Shown: piece after piece, positions 52,963 through 64,000 of the stretch
Layout of the letters: each line of letters begins with the position of its first letter
How positions within the stretch are numbered: the stretch's first letter is position 1
DNA from: Paramecium octaurelia
Lineage: Eukaryota > Ciliophora > Oligohymenophorea > Peniculida > Parameciidae
Length of the DNA stretch: 64,000 nucleotides
Assembly (NCBI GenBank): GCA_905182995.1
Contig: CAJJDP010000082.1
Location: forward strand, 257,324-321,323
Direction of reading: 5' to 3'
Position numbers and translations under genes: made by a program
The notes under the pieces: generated by a model
What the model was told of the DNA's origin: nothing
What the model saw: the letters and a program-made list of their open reading frames with translations, nothing else
Database searches by the model: none

Positions 52963-53725
52963 AAGATTAGCAGGCAGGAAATCTTTGATGACTGCTATTT
53001 ATGAAATTTTTATTTAATATGGGCATTCTAACTGAATTTATTGATTTGAAGTGATACAAAATTAATAATCTGTTTACAAAGAATTATGGAACAAACACAT
53101 TTAATTGGAACTTCCATTGTTTCTTATTATATTATCATCTAGAAAATGTATAAAATTCTTCTTTTACCATGGTATTAACTAAAATGTTTAATATGGTATA
53201 TTTATATTATGAATCGACTAAAATAAATCCATTTCCAATACTAGGCACCATTTATTTATCTATTCTCATTATCTATTCTTTATCTATAAAATAAATCATA
53301 AATACTGATCTATTATAATTAACAAAATAACAATATCATGTTGTCAAGCTCGGAATAACTAATGAATAGTCTTGGTAAACCATTCTATAGCTTTTCCAAG
53401 TATTTTCTCTGTGGCCTTTCAAATTCTTAAATTTTTAGTTTGAGAAAAGGAGCATAGATATAGGAAGAACAAAATAAGCTGGTAATCAAGATTATCAAAT
53501 ATATTTGCTTTAAACTAGTTTAAAAAGACAGAATACAATATCTTTTACATCATATTTACAATATATATTAGGTTCAACTAGAATGATATTTTCTTAATTA
53601 CAAATAATGCTTAAAAAAAATCATTAATAAAAACTCTAAATAATTTGATGTTACTGCATCATTTTTCTCTAGATTTTAATATTGTTTAGGATGTTAACCC
53701 ATTTATTTACTAAATTTATAAAATA
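52963..53725 (+). repeat. Shared left arm, copy C (read-through version)
   Basis: Repeats 49016-49778, then continues into unique sequence from 53726. With copies A and B, the stretch 53305-53725 is present three times in the scaffold. Confidence 0.85.
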
Positions 53726-53869
53726 TAATTTTTTTTTCACTTAAATAGATCTCTTGCTACCAGATAATTTTCCACTATTATTTAAATTTATAATAAAATC
53801 TATGATTGCTCATAATCTTACAAAAATATAATAAATATCTTTATCTTGAATAAATGATTAATTAGTAAA

Positions 53870-54103
53870 TCATTTTTAAAACATTTAATTTATATAATTA
53901 TATATATTTTCTTCTTATATTATTAATGATTAATGCTGCATTCGTATTCTCGAGCCAGTTTTTTAGGATGATTTTTCATTTAAAGGGTAGTCTAAGCTAT
54001 GGGTCAAGATGAAGTTTGCAATTATCTCCTATGATGGCTTTTTGACAAGAGCCATTTATTATTATTATTAATTATCTTGCAAACGACAAAGGTAAAATTT
54101 CAT
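53870..54103 (-). CDS. Small polyQ-containing protein, unknown
   Basis: 77 residues: MKFYLCRLQDNQQQQQMALV followed by KKPSQEIIANFILTHSLDYP, ending in a Gln-rich helix. All Gln in the short polyQ are TAA. No intron or domain. It could start at the second ATG (MALVKKPS). Short, so only moderately supported. Confidence 0.45.
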
Positions 54104-54430
54104 ATGAATAACAATGAAAGTTTAGATATTAGATTTGTGATATGGTTGGCTAGCTTCAGAATTATTTGACCCATTTTATAATTATTGTTCATTATAAAAT
54201 CTTCGATTTAAAAGGTTTACTTCAGTCATCTATCTTAAACAATAAATTTAGTTGAAAAAAATAATTATTTAGCCATTTACAATAAAATTGAATTTAATAG
54301 CAGAATAAAATTTAATTTATTGCTATGATAAAATATAAAAATTTCAAACAAGGATTATGGAAAATTATTCTATATTGTCTTCTTTAAATAAATTAGGACT
54401 GGCTTATATTTAAATATTAAAAATTAATTT

Positions 54431-55406
54431 ATGCAATAAGTAAAATATCCTGACTTATCAACTTCAAATTAGGAAACTCTATCATAACAATTGTTTGAGA
54501 ATACTAATTAAAATGTTAAATTTATACCTGTTGTGACACAACATCAAGATTAATTTTCCTAATCGATTTCAGTTCAACCTTAAGTTTCCTTAAATCAGAT
54601 AGCTCCTTATTAAGAGTTTGCAAATTATCAGGCGACTTAGTAGCCGATATCAACTTCCAATCTGATCAAAGATTAAGAATTTAAAAAACAAAAGAAATTT
54701 TTAATGTAAATTTTAGGAATTTTCATCCTTTGGACAATTGTGGCATTATTGATATACATTTTTTTCTGCTACACTTTGTTTCGTATCAAAAAACTTGAAA
54801 TTGTTTTTTTTGCTTTCCTTTTTATTTCTGTGATCTTAATTCCCATACTCATAAAAATTGGAATTGGGGAAAACTTTAGGAATGTAATACAAAATAATTT
54901 ATTATAGACATCCACCAGCATTTGTATCTTATTTGGATTAATTTTGAATCACACAATGCTTTATTTTGGAATCTTAGGTGTTATAATGTATATAATTCAT
55001 GATTATTGGGGATGTAAAATTATTTTATTATATAAGCTTTGGCTGTTTTTATCATTTTTTAATTGAATGTAGGTGTAAACTTCATTAGTAATTTTATTAT
55101 GTTGATATATTTATGCTTTGAATAAAACAGTATAAAGATGATTTGTAAATATTTATATATCAATTTTAAGATGTATTAGTAGCGCAATTATTAGTTATTG
55201 GTATTTGTGGGATATTTTTACAATAAATAACATTATTTTTAGTGTTCACCCTCCCATATCCATTTTGTGTTTTGAATGTGCTTAAGCAAATCTAAAATGG
55301 ACGAGTAAATAATATTATATTATATTAGTTTAAATTGTAAAATGATCAAGTAATTTCAGCATCAATAACAGCTTTTTATGGAATGATAATATGTTGTTAA
55401 GACTGA
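54431..55406 (+). CDS. Gln-rich N-terminus, multi-pass membrane protein (TMBIM-like?)
   Basis: Introns 55014-55036 (23 nt) and 55145-55170 (26 nt) join three exons into 308 residues. The first 95 are Gln/Pro/Ser-rich (QLFENTNQNVKFIPVV). The rest has about seven hydrophobic segments: FLMQILGIFILWTIVALLIY, IVFFAFLFISVILIPIL, LAVFIIFQLNVGVNFISNFI, VLVAQLLVIGICGIF, ITLFLVFTLPYPF and ASITAFYGMII. A Gln-rich N-terminus followed by seven helices and an ITAFYG helix is reminiscent of Bax-inhibitor-1/LFG proteins, but the charged signature motifs are missing, so this is only a suggestion. A possible extra intron could extend the C-terminus to about 55730. Confidence 0.55.
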
Positions 55407-56400
55407 TATTTATAATAATTTAATTAGATTTGCATATATTTTATTATTTTCTTAAATTTTTAATAAATAATGTTTTGTGTAGAATATTCAGAATGTCTCC
55501 GAATTTGAGCATTAATAATGTTTATCAACTCTAAATTAATATGTTTAAATTTGAGTTGCATGTAATTACTTAAAAATATCTTATTTTAAAGAAAATCCTA
55601 ATTCAAATTTATTAGTCATTTTTGAACATATTTGTTGCCTTTTCTAATATAATATTTTTGTCGGAAGAAGGAAAATCACTAAAATCTATATAATATATAT
55701 ATTTATTTATTTATCTTGTATTTCACTGATTGTGTAAACTAAATGCATATATCTTACTTTATCTCATATGATTATATTAAACATATAAATCCAAAACTAT
55801 TAATAGTAATGCATCTGATGGTATTTAAAATTTGCCACATACAGATTAAACTAGAGGAAGGAATCAAATTTTCCCATCAACTTAAAAAGGCTAAAAATAT
55901 TTTAAGACATAGGAAAAATAAACTAACGTTTTTTCATCTATCAGATCATATTATCAACAATATTATTATTTTAAATATATTTTTAATTTTCAATTTTTAT
56001 ATCAGCTAAAAAAGTGACGAACTTTCCCTTTTAGAGTGGATTAGCAAGAAATATTTGTTGTTTAATTGTAATAAAAATATCATTTAAGAGAGGGCACCTC
56101 TTTCATTTCTTAACCTTTCACAATCTGTCATCTCAATCTACAATAAAGGATAAATATTAATAATTCTTTTTTTATCACAGTAATGACATTTTTATGATAG
56201 TAGCTTCTGCATAATCAAAAATTTAATCCTTTTTTATGCAATCAATACATAGTTACCCTGTTTTTTGATTGATGATATCTTCAATTCTCAAGCAATCTTT
56301 CAATTATTATACTAATTCTATATGAGTTATTCTCTATTTAGAAATAATAAATTAAATTATAATACAATTTAGCTCTGAAATTCAAATCAACCTTAATAGT
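55407..56400. other. AT-rich region with gene fragments
   Basis: A long TGA-free plus frame from about 55437 to 55730 may be an extension of the membrane gene. On the minus strand at about 56160-56310 a Cys-containing fragment (LKDCLRIEDIINQKTGQLC) resembles the N-terminus of Paramecium WD40-family proteins. No complete gene is visible. Confidence 0.3.
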
Positions 56401-57700
56401 CTACAAATTCTAAAATTATTATGATCAACAAATGTTTCATCTTATTTTACAACTGTTATCATACCAGATGGATAGAACCATGAGAAAAAATTAAAAAGAT
56501 AGAATTCCATTACTATGACCATCTAATTTGTCTGCTTATTAAATTATTTTAAGGAAAATTAACTGGAAGTATGAAATGAATAAAAATGAAAAAAATAATA
56601 TATATATCTATATAAAATATGTAATAATCAATATTATTTCTAACATATTAGATATCTAAATTCAAACTGCCTTTCGATATAAAATCATATCCTCTGAAAT
56701 CTACAAATTATCCTCTAAAGAGTTAAGCTTGTGATGAAATATAAATATCATTTACTAAACGAATGCCGTTTTAAAAGCTAGGGAATTATGTAGGGATTTC
56801 TTTTTAATTGAATCTGAAGGTTAGATTTGCTTTGCTTTTTGCAAATCCCATAAGCCGATAGAATCATCTCCACTGACCGATGCTAATTTTTTACCATTAG
56901 GAGAGGAGCAGACTCAATAAACACCATCTGTATGATTATCTAATTTGGCCATTTATTCTCCTGACTTAACATCCAATAGACGGATATACATATCTAAGCT
57001 CCAAAAGGCTAATATAGTACCATCTGGAGAGAAACTGACTGATTCAACCCAATTTGATTGACCATCTATTTTAACTTTTATTATACTGTTAACACATCCC
57101 AAATACGGACAAAGTTATCTTAACTACCTGATGCTAAAGTAATACCATCTGGAGAAAAGAACACTGATTGAACATAACTCATATGTCCATCTAATTTTGC
57201 TTTTTATAACCTTGTTTTAACATTCCATAAAAGATAGACTTTTCTGAACCATCAGGTTCTAATTTAGCACTCTCAAGAGTGAAACAAATTGAATTAACAG
57301 CTTTAGTGCGACCATTTAGGTTGCCATTTTATTATCCTGTATTAGCATATGACCTTCTAATTGGGTTATTTAAATCTTGACCATAAACGAATTGACTTAT
57401 AAATACGACCAGATGCTAATGTATTACTATCAGAAAAAAAACAGACTGAATTAACACATTTGTCATGGCCATCTAATTTGGCTTTTTATCCTCCTGTCTT
57501 AACATCCCATATACGGATAGAGTATTAGGAGAGAAATTTACTGATATTTAATTTATTTTGCTCATGTATTTTGAGATTTTTCCATTTAAAATTGAACAAT
57601 TAAGCACCAGTTAAGTTAATTCCATTTATATCACCATTATCAAAATTGGAACCATTAAATTGCGTGTTCGTATATGGTCAAAACTACCCAGTTTTTAAAA
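56400..57700 (-). pseudogene. Decayed WD40-repeat gene with pentapeptide-like segment
   Basis: On the minus strand a pentapeptide-like segment (FNGSNFDNGDINGINLTGAQ) precedes several WD40 blades of the common Paramecium type: IRIWDVKTGG, LDGHDKCVNSVCFFSDSNTL, then AKLDGHMSYVQSVFFSPDGI. Blades are broken by frameshifts, small deletions and TGA codons. For example ASG is followed by RIYKSIRLW where SxDNSIRLWD is expected, and FSPDG in another blade is out of frame. Too many breaks for the usual tiny introns, so it is scored as a pseudogene. Confidence 0.65.
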
Positions 57701-58890
57701 TTCCTCTTGTAATTCTTATTTTTATTACAGACTTCCACAGGAATAATAATATTGTTTAAGAAAAAGGATGGATATGTGTAAAAACCACAAGATGATTATT
57801 TGTGAGATTATAGAGAAGATGATGAAATCTTCTGGAAAGTTAACAGAAGTGGGAATATTATTTGACCTTGGATCAAATGTATGAAACTAAGACTAAGCGG
57901 TTGGTTAAGAGACGGGCTAACTCAAAGAAATCAGAATTAGAGAAATTATCTAGAAAGACGATAAATATGTCAAAAAGAGCGCATACAAGGCTATATCATT
58001 CAATTTTATTGACCTGACAATAGGACAGCACAGAAAACAATGAGATTTATCTAAATTTTTATGATATTGAAATTGGAAATAAATTGATTCCTAAAGGCTA
58101 ATTAATTTCTTTGAATAAAATAGTGCCAAAAATAGCTTAGACATCCTGCATGAGATAATTAAGATCTAAAGTCACATGATCAAGTTTATAGAATGGAGCA
58201 TTATGCAACTTCCTAGGAAATAAAGATTAATTACATAAATCCAGAATTAGGTTCCATAAGCAGACTTGAGATAAATTTAATATAGAAAGTATTTTTTGAT
58301 TCTTAAAATTGATGGAGAAAGTGCAAAAATCTAAAATGCCTACTAATATTCTCATATTATGTAACAGCTCAATTAAATGGTTAGAGAAATATATTTTAAA
58401 TAACTATTTTATTTCAAACAAATTATAATTCATAATTCTTAAATTTTCTGACTTATTTTATCCAAAAACACATGGCTCATAACTACCCTTGAATTAATTA
58501 AAATTGATATGAATAACATAAAACGAGATTTACCATTAGAAAAATCAATTATCTAATTTAAGAAAATATAAAAGAAGATAATGTATTATTTTCTGCATGC
58601 CACTTCCATTTGATTTTCATTTAAAAGAGAGTTCAATTACACTTATGTACATACTTTTGGATAATACCAAACCAAATAAAAGGGAAAGTGTAGTAAAGAT
58701 TGGTTTGAAGAGCATTTTCTGTATGCTATGCTAAATTCTTGTCGATTTTGATCAAACTACCCAGGAATTTCAACTTTTCTAATCGTAATAGTGTATTTTC
58801 ACAATTTTTAGTTTCTTGTCACTGCAATCAATAAATTTTCCTTTTATAGCTTTAAGAATACTGTTACTTATGAGCTGAATTATATTATTT
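57701..58890 (+). other. Gene remnants, no intact gene
   Basis: Near 57925-58044 a plus frame gives KEIRIREIIQKDDKYVKKSA then ISFNFIDLTIGQHRKQ and a TGA, and another frame upstream (MDMCKNHKMIICEIIEKMMK) is also open. They do not join cleanly. The rest of this stretch shows nothing convincing. Confidence 0.3.
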
Positions 58891-59415
58891 ATGAACTTAT
58901 TCAATTAGTTTCAAGGTAAATCAAATATGGCAAAATTAATAAAGAGTGAATTATCAGGATCAATTTTAGCATCTTATATTTATTAACCATAGTACTATTT
59001 TTTAAAATAATAAACTTAAGAGGATTCTTAGATTCTAAATTTTTTATTTATTTTAACCAAAAAAGAGATTATGAACTCGATTAAAAGAGCAGAGTAAACC
59101 TAAAATATCTTTATATCATTAATAGATTTCTATTCTTTAGATGAATATTTAATAACCTAAAATTATATGAATGTTATAAAATAAAGAGAATCAAATTTGA
59201 CAAGAAGACTTACCATTTTGTGATAAGTTTAATTACAGTTAATTATGCATGAAGAGAAAAAGGGATTTAAAGTACAGGGCGATTAAAGTACGTTCTTAAT
59301 TTCGATTTTTTAAACAGAGGCTGACTTAGATTATGCTAAATCAATAAGATCTTTTCAACTTATTCAATTAAACTGTAATCTGCGTTTGGTCTATCCTAAA
59401 TAGGAATCTAAGTGA
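58891..59415 (+). pseudogene. 175-codon frame interrupted by one in-frame TGA
   Basis: ATG 58891 opens MNLFNQFQGKSNMAKLIKSE followed by KKEIMNSIKRAEQTQNIFIS. A TGA at 59221 stops it, but the same frame continues with MHEEKKGFKVQGDQSTFLIS to TGA 59413. No intron of accepted size removes the TGA in frame. Either a recently inactivated gene or a sequence error. Confidence 0.4.
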
Positions 59416-60151
59416 AGAGTTTAGTATTTACGATACCTTTTTAGCAACACTACTAGGCATCATTAAATTAAAAGTGATTTATTTCTTCACAATATGTCAC
59501 TCATTATTCTTTGATTTCCATAGGTGAATTTTTGTCTCAACCACTGCAATTTAAGTTTATTTTATACGGTTATCATATGATGACTTATTTAATCACTCCT
59601 TTATGGTTCTTTATTTGCTCCTTTTTCTTTATAACCCCTTAAAGGAAAATATGAACTAAACCTTTAATTTGAATGAGCATTTATTTTAAAAGAAACTAAC
59701 AATATGACATATGAAGATTTTCTTTTTTATTCTAATTAGTTCAATTAAATAAACAAAAATCTTTATAAATAATAAAAATAATGATGTGAAAAAATTATGT
59801 CATTTGTAATTTAGTTTTTCCTCAATAGCTCATATATAGAAAAAATGATGCTTTAATTAATCTAAAATTGTTTGTGAAATTATTTTTAAACATGAATGAA
59901 ATAACAAATTTAATTGAAAGGAGTGGGGAATGAAAGTATTTGTAAATTTTCAGGTGCAACCCCAATCATAATTAATGCAATCGCTATCTTTTCTTAATCT
60001 AAAAATAGTAACATATTTTCTATTAAATCATATCCAACATGAAGATAATTCAAACAGCCACCCTAAATATATATGCAAAAAGACATTGTCATAAAGGCAA
60101 ATTCAGGGTTAAAATTGTATATGTTGTATAAAGGAATTAATATTTGGAAAA
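59416..60151. other. AT-rich, no gene seen
   Basis: About 730 bp without a supported gene; it contains the left boundary (59832) of the repeat shared with 61098. Confidence 0.4.
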
Positions 60152-60565
60152 ATGAGAATCATTTCCCAAATTTTTATGGTGTCGGAGCTTTATTTGTTGA
60201 TGCTTTTTAGAATTAATTTTGCGTGTTTTGAAGTATAGAAATTTTATTGCAATATGGGAGGAAAATTTTTAGTAGATAGAGTTTCAGCTTGTATAAGTTG
60301 TATACTTTAAGGATAATAACTCTTATTCGAAAAATCAACACAATAGATTTTACTTGATTTATCACTATGGGAATTAATCCCATAAATATACTCTTAAATT
60401 AAATAAAATCAAATTAATATTTCGGAATTATAAGGAAAAGTGAGTGTTATTTTTATTATGAATAATTATCAAGGAACAAAATTTAAATAACATAAAAAAA
60501 GCAGAAATCCCAATCGAATTTATAGGATTGGAAGATTTATGAATATATTTCGTTAGATTAGTTGA
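60152..60565 (+). CDS. Putative secreted protein, unknown (copy 1)
   Basis: 137 residues from ATG 60152: MRIISQIFMVSELYLLMLFR, a hydrophobic start that may act as signal peptide, then four Cys, then DLSLWELIPQIYSQIKQNQI and a very basic end (GTKFKQHKKSRNPNRIYRIG). No intron, no known domain. An identical copy is at 61418-61831. Confidence 0.45.
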
Positions 60566-60602
60566 AGGAAGATGAAAAAAATTTATAGAAATTTTCTATT
60601 TC

Positions 60603-60961
60603 ATGTTAAATTTCTTATTAAAATTCAAGAATAATATTCAAATTTCAATAGGGGCGTGCAAAAAATCTTGCTGTAAATTGAATGCATTTTTAATTGGAAT
60701 TTTTTTATTATACCTATTGTGCATAAACTCTAATTTGAACAATATAGAGATAGCATACTTTGAGCGGAATGGATTAGATGGAAGGTAAAGAAAAGGTTGT
60801 CGCTATTGAAAAACGATGAGATTGTAACAAAATCCAACCCTAAGTGAATAGTATATTTTTGGGGTATGAATTAATTGAGCCCTTCAAACATAACTGGAGA
60901 AAGCCTGCTCATAACAAGAATATGACGCTAAATAATATTCTGGATCATCTTTAAGGGGAAC
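60603..60961 (+). pseudogene. 5' part of membrane-protein gene, cut by gap (copy 1)
   Basis: Same as the first 359 bp of the gene at 61869, including its intron, but stops at the N at 60962. Not an independent gene. Confidence 0.8.
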
Positions 60962-61097
60962 NTATAATAATAATAAGTAAATTCATCCAATCCAATCTAG
61001 AATAGATATATCATTATCGTTAAAGCTCTTTGTTGAATTATAATTATAACATTCAAAAATCTTTTTAGTAAAAATTAATTGTGTTATTTAATTGATA

Positions 61098-62227
61098 ATA
61101 TATAGAAAAAATGATGCTTTAATTAATCTAAAATTGTTTGTGAAATTATTTTTAAACATGAATGAAATAACAAATTTAATTGAAAGGAGTGGGGAATGAA
61201 AGTATTTGTAAATTTTCAGGTGCAACCCCAATCATAATTAATGCAATCGCTATCTTTTCTTAATCTAAAAATAGTAACATATTTTCTATTAAATCATATC
61301 CAACATGAAGATAATTCAAACAGCCACCCTAAATATATATGCAAAAAGACATTGTCATAAAGGCAAATTCAGGGTTAAAATTGTATATGTTGTATAAAGG
61401 AATTAATATTTGGAAAAATGAGAATCATTTCCCAAATTTTTATGGTGTCGGAGCTTTATTTGTTGATGCTTTTTAGAATTAATTTTGCGTGTTTTGAAGT
61501 ATAGAAATTTTATTGCAATATGGGAGGAAAATTTTTAGTAGATAGAGTTTCAGCTTGTATAAGTTGTATACTTTAAGGATAATAACTCTTATTCGAAAAA
61601 TCAACACAATAGATTTTACTTGATTTATCACTATGGGAATTAATCCCATAAATATACTCTTAAATTAAATAAAATCAAATTAATATTTCGGAATTATAAG
61701 GAAAAGTGAGTGTTATTTTTATTATGAATAATTATCAAGGAACAAAATTTAAATAACATAAAAAAAGCAGAAATCCCAATCGAATTTATAGGATTGGAAG
61801 ATTTATGAATATATTTCGTTAGATTAGTTGAAGGAAGATGAAAAAAATTTATAGAAATTTTCTATTTCATGTTAAATTTCTTATTAAAATTCAAGAATAA
61901 TATTCAAATTTCAATAGGGGCGTGCAAAAAATCTTGCTGTAAATTGAATGCATTTTTAATTGGAATTTTTTTATTATACCTATTGTGCATAAACTCTAAT
62001 TTGAACAATATAGAGATAGCATACTTTGAGCGGAATGGATTAGATGGAAGGTAAAGAAAAGGTTGTCGCTATTGAAAAACGATGAGATTGTAACAAAATC
62101 CAACCCTAAGTGAATAGTATATTTTTGGGGTATGAATTAATTGAGCCCTTCAAACATAACTGGAGAAAGCCTGCTCATAACAAGAATATGACGCTAAATA
62201 ATATTCTGGATCATCTTTAAGGGGAAC
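61098..62227 (+). repeat. Direct repeat copy 2 (1130 bp) with a different left flank
   Basis: Second copy of 59832-60961. Its left flank, 60963-61097, is unrelated to the sequence left of copy 1; its right side continues the gene at 61869. Confidence 0.88.
61418..61831 (+). CDS. Putative secreted protein, unknown (copy 2)
   Basis: Identical to 60152-60565. This copy sits in the contig that continues to the right, 37 bp before the membrane-protein gene. Confidence 0.45.
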
Positions 62228-62766
62228 CAGAGAATTGGTCAGTGTACTTGGACAAATAATAGATTATTCTACTTTCTCCAATTTTTCTGCAAACAATATT
62301 ATCTCATTTAATTACTTAAGTAACTTCTTTTTTGTTTACTTTCTTTACTGGCCTCAGATTTTCATCAAGTTTACCAAGAATTTTTAAAAATTAAGTAAAA
62401 TTTTATGAAGCTTTGGAAAATTATGATTTATCTACATATTATTTAAAACCAACTTTAAATGGTACTAATTTTGAATTCAAAATATCAATAAATCGTAAAA
62501 AGCAAATTATTTAGAATACAATTTAATAATTAGAACTCTTAAACCTGCCTTATTTTCGCAAGATTTAAATTGGTTTCCTGAAATATAGGGCAAGATTGAC
62601 AAATTTTTCATCACGTTTTTGGTTATGTTTTAGTTAATGGTTGCTTATTTCCTATCAGCCCTTCTTTTCTTAGCCTGATGAAAAAAAGGAATTGGTGTTT
62701 GGAAGAAGAATCAACTAATTGGTAAATTAATTTCATTATAACTTAAAATGTTAAGAAGTTGAATGA
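61869..62766 (+). CDS. Membrane protein with N-terminal anchor, unknown
   Basis: One 25-nt intron (62062-62086) joins two exons into 290 residues. A basic start with Cys (SIGACKKSCCKLNAFLIGIF, LLYLLC) forms a signal anchor. A polar region with FKHNWRKPAHNKNMTLNNIL follows, then hydrophobic stretches (IIILLSPIFLQTILSHLITQ, FLFTFFTGL) and a mixed region with KFYEALENYDLSTYYLKPTL, GFLKYRARLTNFSSRFWLCF. Splicing is needed to avoid a TGA, and it gives one uninterrupted frame of 225 more codons, so the model is well supported. Family not recognised. Confidence 0.6.
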
Positions 62767-63050
62767 TTAAATTAGAATTTTAATAAACATCTTTGAAAAT
62801 GAAACTTGCTAGAAAAAAAGGAGATTATGACTTTTTTGGAGATTTGGTAATTATTTTATTTTAAATTATTCTATTTTTTTTAATCCTTCATTCAGGCATC
62901 CGCAAATACAAATGGTTTCATTTCCAATCCTGTTTTCAGGCGGAGTTTACTAAAACAGATGGTAGGAGTAGTCAACATAATATCTGTGTAGTCTTATCTC
63001 TGCCTCAGGGTCTTCTTCGCAAAATGCGCCACATCCATCTTCAGATCTGA
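62763..63050 (+). CDS. Short ORF with one membrane segment, unknown
   Basis: 95 residues overlapping the previous stop by 4 bp (GAATGATT): MIKLEFQQTSLKMKLARKKG, then a membrane-like VIILFQIILFFLILHSGIRK and a polar end. A second frame here (SANTNGFISNPVFRRSLLKQ) is also open, so introns may be missed. Confidence 0.3.
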
Positions 63051-63208
63051 AGTTGCACGTGATCTGCATCGTATAGCAACTCTTATAACTAGTAGTTAAA
63101 ACCTATGCAAAATTAGTAGGTTTAAGTTCTTTTTTGGAATTCTAGAAGAATCTTGAAATATATTAAGCAGAATGATAACCCTCATTTAAAATCAAATTAA
63201 TAATAAGT

Positions 63209-63601
63209 ATGGCATCATAAATATTATCCTTTTATCAGGGCTATTGTCTTCCCATGAATTTATATAACGCAGCCTAAGAATTATATGCCAGTAGAATACT
63301 TGTAAACTATCTATAATTAATATTGCTCATATTTGATTCATTTTTAATAACTTTTATAATAGTCCTGATTCAAATATATTTGGTTGCTTTGCTAGTTTTT
63401 TATCAAGTAGAACCACCGAAATATTTTTGGCTCTAATCACAACAAGTAACTCAAAGAAAGGATCCTTTTCTGTTGTTTGATGATTATTTTATTTTTAATG
63501 AATTCAATCTGAAAACGAAAATTATGACTGTTCTCAAAATAATTTTTACAGAAACTCCTTAGACAGTAATTTTTTTGTCAGGCTCCTTAAGAATGGCTTG
63601 A
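63209..63601 (+). CDS. Membrane ORF, possibly part of a longer gene
   Basis: 130 residues: MASQILSFYQGYCLPMNLYN, a long hydrophobic stretch (LILLIFDSFLITFIIVLIQI, YLVALLVFY), then a polar part (QVEPPKYFWLQSQQVTQRKD). Protein-like after the TGA as well (other frame), so a missing 3' intron is likely. Not recognised. Confidence 0.45.
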
Positions 63602-64000
63602 TAGATTTGTATCTAATAATAGGAGAAGGAATCCATTTTATGATTAGATTTAGAATCAAACCCATAAATAGAAATTTAGGATGTGAGTAAAAATTTTTCA
63701 AACCAAACGGCAGATAAATATTTATTAAATCAGCATACTAGTTAGCATTATATTACTTAAAATTTTATCGGTAAAGAATTAGAAATTTTTTCTCAATTTC
63801 AAAATAACATCGTATTCCATTGCTCCTATATCTTAGCATTATATTAGATCTTAATATTTCTCAATATTCCTATAAAATTAGTTATTATTCTTTATACGGA
63901 ATCATGAAATAAAATTAATAGAAAGTTTAAAATCATGCTATTTTATTTAAATTTCAAAAATATACTCTCATACAAAGATCTTCGGCTTTTCTAACACCAA
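63602..64000. other. No supported gene at the window end
   Basis: AT-rich; one short frame (SNPQIEIQDVSKNFSNQTAD) around 63650-63750 may belong to the preceding gene. Nothing else can be supported. Confidence 0.35.

Larger units (their letters stand above)
59832..60961 (+). repeat. Direct repeat copy 1 (1130 bp), ends at gap
   Basis: Matches 61098-62227 at constant offset 1266. Left flanks differ: here ...caatagctc precedes atatatag, in the other copy ...taattgata does. The right end is the N at 60962. The differing left flank means this is not just a contig overlap. Confidence 0.88.

Noticed and set aside
55743-56009. 88-codon plus ORF starting MHISYFISYDYIKH
   Set aside because: No family features and no neighbouring exons; length is expected by chance in AT-rich DNA when only TGA stops.
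60603-60788. Separate gene for the 61-residue protein ending GLDGR
   Set aside because: It is the first exon of the 61869-type gene; TAA is Gln and a 25-nt intron continues the frame.
61869-62766. Seipin homologue
   Set aside because: Topology and a YRARL motif recall seipin, but key lumenal-domain features could not be identified.

Overview
The window is macronuclear DNA of a Paramecium, most likely an aurelia-type species. Three things show this. In every convincing gene TAA and TAG are read as glutamine and only TGA stops. Introns are tiny (about 18-34 nt, GT..AG) and must be removed to hold the frame. A C-free telomere array mixing GGGGTT and GGGTTT lies near 52.93 kb. Genes are packed tightly (16-60 bp gaps are common) and the DNA is about 70% A+T.

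Layout. 0-12 kb: an acidic unknown protein, a Mei2-like RRM protein, a WDR53-like WD protein, a secreted trichocyst-matrix-like protein, a secreted Gln/Glu-rich protein, a CaMK-like kinase, a RING/SPRY protein, a polyQ protein with a C-terminal Cys/His motif, a PAP2-type phosphatase, a HINT hydrolase and a small unknown protein. 12-22 kb: a gene-poor stretch, a GPI-anchored Cys-rich surface protein, a coiled-coil protein, a divergent Arf-like GTPase and an assembly-type duplication. 22-36 kb: a myristoylated small protein, an AIR9-like polyQ/coiled-coil protein, kinesin-13, an ankyrin-AGC kinase, an LRR protein, a short coiled-coil protein and an MYCBP2-type RING-Cys-relay E3 ligase. 36-48.5 kb: a CCCH-VWA-alpha-kinase, small ORFs, an IFI6/27-like protein, a 1283-residue DUF4215 membrane protein and a TPR protein with one exon per repeat.

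48.5-64 kb is different. It holds direct duplications at single-N gaps, a telomere inside the scaffold, decayed WD40 genes, isolated open frames and a few apparently intact membrane or secreted genes. The simplest reading is that contigs from alternative macronuclear versions of one locus were placed one after another. In one version the chromosome ends in a telomere at 52.9 kb. In another the same left arm joins, at a TA dinucleotide, different sequence that runs on to the right. This matches alternative DNA elimination and fragmentation known from Paramecium macronuclear development, but contig chimerism cannot be excluded from sequence alone.

There are no operons in the bacterial sense. 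Functional themes that recur are signalling (kinases, small GTPase, PAP2, ubiquitin ligases), cytoskeleton (kinesin-13, AIR9-like, coiled-coil proteins) and the cell surface or secretory system (trichocyst matrix, GPI protein, DUF4215 protein). All intron models and domain calls are by eye; no alignment or database search was run.
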